Below, piece by piece: positions 6,050 to 8,143 of a stretch of 8,143 nt of DNA (positions are counted from its first letter, which is position 1; every line of letters starts with the position of its first letter). A program made the translations under genes and the position numbers. Under the pieces are notes generated by a model. That model did no database searches. It saw only the letters and a program-made list of their open reading frames with translations, and was not told the DNA's origin. The DNA comes from Quisquiliibacterium sp. (lineage in GTDB: Bacteria; Pseudomonadota; Gammaproteobacteria; Burkholderiales; Burkholderiaceae_E), in NCBI GenBank assembly GCA_023257915.1, contig JALRBB010000324.1, positions 1 to 8,143 of the forward strand, in the 5' to 3' direction.

Positions 6050-6747
6050 CCGACGGTAGTGATCCGCTCCTGACGCGACTGATCGAGGTTGCGATGCGCA
6101 CCCGCCCCGATGCCGCGGGGCGCTTCAGGCTGCCGACCGAACGCGAGCTTGCCGAGCAACTGCAGGTGCAGCGCCCCACGGTGCGTGATCGCCTCAAGGT
6201 GCTCGAAACCCTCGGACTGGTTCGCAGACAGCAAGGAAGCGGCACCTACCTGGCCTTGCCCGACGCCGGTTTTCTGCAGTTTCATTTCGACCTGGCCCTA
6301 AAGCTTGGGCAGTTGCCGCTCGCGCAGATTCAAGACGCCATGGAACTGATCAGCTTGCAGTTGGCCGCAAGCGCGGCGATCCGGGCGAGCGACGAGGACA
6401 TGAGCCTGCTTCAAGCTGCGGCCGAGGCCATCGGCAACGAAAGTCAGCCGCAGGACTTTATCGACGCACAGTTCCACTTCCATGCGAGCCTGGCGCGCGC
6501 CTGCCACAACCCGGTACTGACGCTCCTGATCGACGCGCTGGCCGGCGTGATCCGGCAGGTTCTCGCACAGCGCAGCGCAATGCTCGCGCAAGTGGCTGGC
6601 GCCCGCGCTCGCAACGCCATAGCCTACCAATCACTCACACAGGCGATCCGCGATCGCGAGCCGGATGCGGCACGCGACGCGATGCAGGAGTGCCATGCCA
6701 GTTGGCGGCGCGAAGCGGCGAAGATTTCCCTGCTGGATCCCGGCTGA
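6046..6747 (+). CDS. GntR-family regulator, FadR subfamily (FCD domain)
   Basis: The protein has 233 residues, the usual FCD-regulator size. The winged helix-turn-helix covers about 25-70: RLPTERELAEQL, then VQRPTVRDRLKVLETLGLV, then the wing RRQQGSGTYL. Arg33, Arg43 and Arg47 occupy the places of the FadR arginines that contact the operator. The C-terminal all-helical effector domain (about 90-225) has the FCD segment DFIDAQFHFHASLARACHN, with Asp140 and His144 as metal ligands. The two later histidine ligand positions appear to be Tyr194 and Cys216 (His217 is adjacent), so metal binding may be altered. GTG is chosen as the start because it overlaps the kinase stop (GTGA) and leaves a normal N-terminus. 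It is probably the pathway-specific repressor, binding the palindrome at 2604-2620 and releasing it when an intermediate or substrate is bound. That link is inferred. Confidence 0.9.
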   Translation: MTDGSDPLLTRLIEVAMRTRPDAAGRFRLPTERELAEQLQVQRPTVRDRLKVLETLGLVRRQQGSGTYLALPDAGFLQFHFDLALKLGQLPLAQIQDAMELISLQLAASAAIRASDEDMSLLQAAAEAIGNESQPQDFIDAQFHFHASLARACHNPVLTLLIDALAGVIRQVLAQRSAMLAQVAGARARNAIAYQSLTQAIRDREPDAARDAMQECHASWRREAAKISLLDPG

Positions 6748-6782
6748 CCAGATGGATCGGGCTGAACTGATCGGGTGACTAA

Positions 6783-6802
6783 CGATGGCTAATCAATCAT
6801 CG
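6783..6802. terminator. Weak stem-loop between convergent regulator and membrane-protein genes
   Basis: CGATG (6783-6787) and CATCG (6798-6802) can form a 5-bp stem with a 10-nt A/T-rich loop in the 57-bp gap between the converging stops at 6747 and 6805. The stem is short and lacks a T-run, so it is only a marginal candidate. Nothing better is visible in this gap. Confidence 0.2.
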
Positions 6803-6804
6803 CG

Positions 6805-8142
6805 TCAAAAGGCCGCTTCTCGCCGAAACACCGCCAACGCGGCGCGAAAATAGCCTGCCAGCCAAGGCCGTGCTGCACCATGGATCACCACCTGTCCGCG
6901 CAAGATCGGCAGGTTCTCGGCAAGAGCCTGCGAGCCGACCTTCAGCACAACGCGGTACACGGCATGCTCGGGGACCAATGCTTTCGCATGCTCGCGCACT
7001 GGCAAGGCTCCGCCCCGGGTCGAGGCAAGCATTGCCTCGGACAACTCGTGCGTCGCATCCGGATCGATGCTTTCGACCATCACCTCCAGGCTGCCGGGGT
7101 TTCCCGATTCCGCGTAGAACATTCCCTTGTCGCCAATGGCCAAGCACTGGATATCGGCCTCGGACAGATAGGTCTCCACCCGCCACCCGTCTGGGGCGAT
7201 CAGTTCACCAAGTTTCTCGTTCTTGCCGACCCAGTCGCCGGCCACCATGTCGGGGTTGTTGAAATACACCACCCCTGCAAACGGGGCTTTCATCAGATAC
7301 TGAAGACGCTGTCGCTCGACGCCCTGCAGCTCCGCCTCGACCTTCGCACGTTGGGCTTCGATGACCTGCTGCTGATCGCGCAAGCGTGGGTCGACTCCGG
7401 TGGCAACCGCTTGCCAGGCGAGACTGCCCGAGCGTGCTGAAAGAGCCTGCTGCTGATAGCGCAAATCGAGTTGTTCCAGACGCACCAGCACCGTCTGTGC
7501 GGAGACTTTCGTCCCGTCGACGACTGGCAGCGCGCTGATCCGGGCGCCGCCAGGCGCAACCAGCGGATAGGACTGTACCGGCTTGAGCACTGCCTGGCCG
7601 GCGATACGGGTGTCCCAGGGCAGGAAGATCGCCACCAAAAACATCAGTAATAGCCCGAGCGTGCGCCGTCCACGCGCCGAACTGAGCAAACCAGGCAGCA
7701 ACGGCCGCCAGGCCTTCAACTCGTGAAGTATCGGTACGACGATAAACCATCCGAGTTCGACGGCGCCGAGGACCGGACCAAGCGGCTTCGGAAACACCGA
7801 GTACACCAGCAACGCGATTCCACCAAAGACCAGGAAACGGTAGATCCAGGTGCCGTACGCAAACACGATCAGCCAGCGCTGACGACGCGCCGGTAATTGC
7901 TCCGGCGGCGGCACATTTGCACCAAACAGCCATTCACGCAGCCGCCAACGCCCCAGGGCAAAGGCTCGCGCATGCAGATTTGGCATATCGAGCCAGTCCA
8001 TCAACAGGAAATACCCGTCAAAACGCATGAACGGAGAGGCATTGATCAGCAGGGTCGACACCCAGGTGGTACTAGCCAGCAGAAACATGCCGCTGCGTAG
8101 CGCGCCGTCGGGGAGAACGGCCCAGGCCAATGTGGCCCAGGC
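6805..8142 (-). CDS. M50/site-2-protease-like membrane protein with HlyD-type lipoyl domain (5' truncated)
   Basis: The frame is open to the window's right edge, so the N-terminus is missing; 445 residues are visible. Numbering from the TTG at 8130, NASPFMRFDGYFLL (30-43) matches the second zinc-site motif of M50/S2P-type proteins, with Asp38 as the likely third ligand. The HExxH motif would lie upstream, outside the window. Hydrophobic segments at about 13-31, 86-112, 118-136 and 157-172 are membrane spans. After them come a half lipoyl/barrel-sandwich segment (about 188-216), a helical hairpin with coiled-coil character (221-280), the second half-motif (APFAGVVYF, 282-290) and a beta-barrel as in HlyD/RND adaptor proteins. 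The C-terminal RGQVVIHG and terminal REAAF-type tail are familiar from such fusions. It probably sits in the inner membrane with a periplasmic adaptor part and acts in export or peptide/protein processing. Relation to the sugar operon is unlikely because transcription is convergent. Confidence 0.82.
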   Translation of the reverse strand, partial: AWATLAWAVLPDGALRSGMFLLASTTWVSTLLINASPFMRFDGYFLLMDWLDMPNLHARAFALGRWRLREWLFGANVPPPEQLPARRQRWLIVFAYGTWIYRFLVFGGIALLVYSVFPKPLGPVLGAVELGWFIVVPILHELKAWRPLLPGLLSSARGRRTLGLLLMFLVAIFLPWDTRIAGQAVLKPVQSYPLVAPGGARISALPVVDGTKVSAQTVLVRLEQLDLRYQQQALSARSGSLAWQAVATGVDPRLRDQQQVIEAQRAKVEAELQGVERQRLQYLMKAPFAGVVYFNNPDMVAGDWVGKNEKLGELIAPDGWRVETYLSEADIQCLAIGDKGMFYAESGNPGSLEVMVESIDPDATHELSEAMLASTRGGALPVREHAKALVPEHAVYRVVLKVGSQALAENLPILRGQVVIHGAARPWLAGYFRAALAVFRREAAF

Positions 8143-8143
8143 C

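Noticed and set aside
8114..8143. 15-bp period direct repeat (GGCCCAGGCC twice) at the right edge
   Set aside because: It encodes a short Ala-Trp-rich repeat in a hydrophobic segment of the membrane protein. Two units cut by the window edge are too few to call a repeat array.
1..8143. CRISPR arrays, tRNA/rRNA genes, insertion sequences, phage or toxin-antitoxin genes
   Set aside because: I saw no repeat-spacer pattern, cloverleaf sequence, transposase motif or flanking terminal repeats. The window is explained by ordinary metabolic, regulatory and membrane genes.

Overview
The window is high-GC bacterial DNA with very dense coding. The organism is most likely a proteobacterium, probably a betaproteobacterium of the Burkholderiales type. 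The basis is a Bug/TctC-family periplasmic binding protein, a family strongly expanded in that group, plus the strong G/C preference at third codon positions. This is inference; no rRNA or other phylogenetic marker is present.

Layout from left to right. The 3' end of an unidentified + strand gene (1-105) converges on a complete - strand tripartite-tricarboxylate-type (Bug) solute-binding protein (167-1165). A perfect 10-bp inverted repeat lies between their stop codons. A 255-bp divergent intergenic region with two overlapping inverted repeats separates the Bug gene from a + strand luciferase-like flavin monooxygenase (1421-2554).

A 114-bp gap follows. It holds a perfect 17-bp palindrome of the GGT-N3-ACC type typical of FadR-subfamily GntR regulators, a candidate -10 box, and a stem-loop that would pair the whole Shine-Dalgarno sequence of the next gene. 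Downstream is a tight four-gene + strand operon (2669-6747): DhnA/LsrF-type class I aldolase, zinc-dependent medium-chain alcohol/polyol dehydrogenase, FGGY carbohydrate kinase and FCD-type GntR regulator. Start and stop codons overlap (ATGA, GTGA) at two of the three junctions and are 7 nt apart at the third. Converging on it from the right edge is a 5'-truncated - strand gene for a membrane protein, the C-terminal part of an M50 site-2-protease-like protein fused to an HlyD-like lipoyl domain (6805-8142).

Functional reading. Dehydrogenase, FGGY kinase and Schiff-base aldolase form a coherent catabolic sequence: oxidise a polyol or sugar acid to a ketose, phosphorylate it, and cleave the phosphorylated ketose. 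The last gene would encode the repressor, acting on the palindrome in front of the first gene. The substrate cannot be read from the sequence. The kinase lacks the xylulokinase-type Gln-Met-His substrate motif, so plain D-xylulose is unlikely. The operon has no transporter of its own. The divergent Bug protein and flavin monooxygenase may serve a separate substrate; a link between the two clusters is only suggested by proximity.
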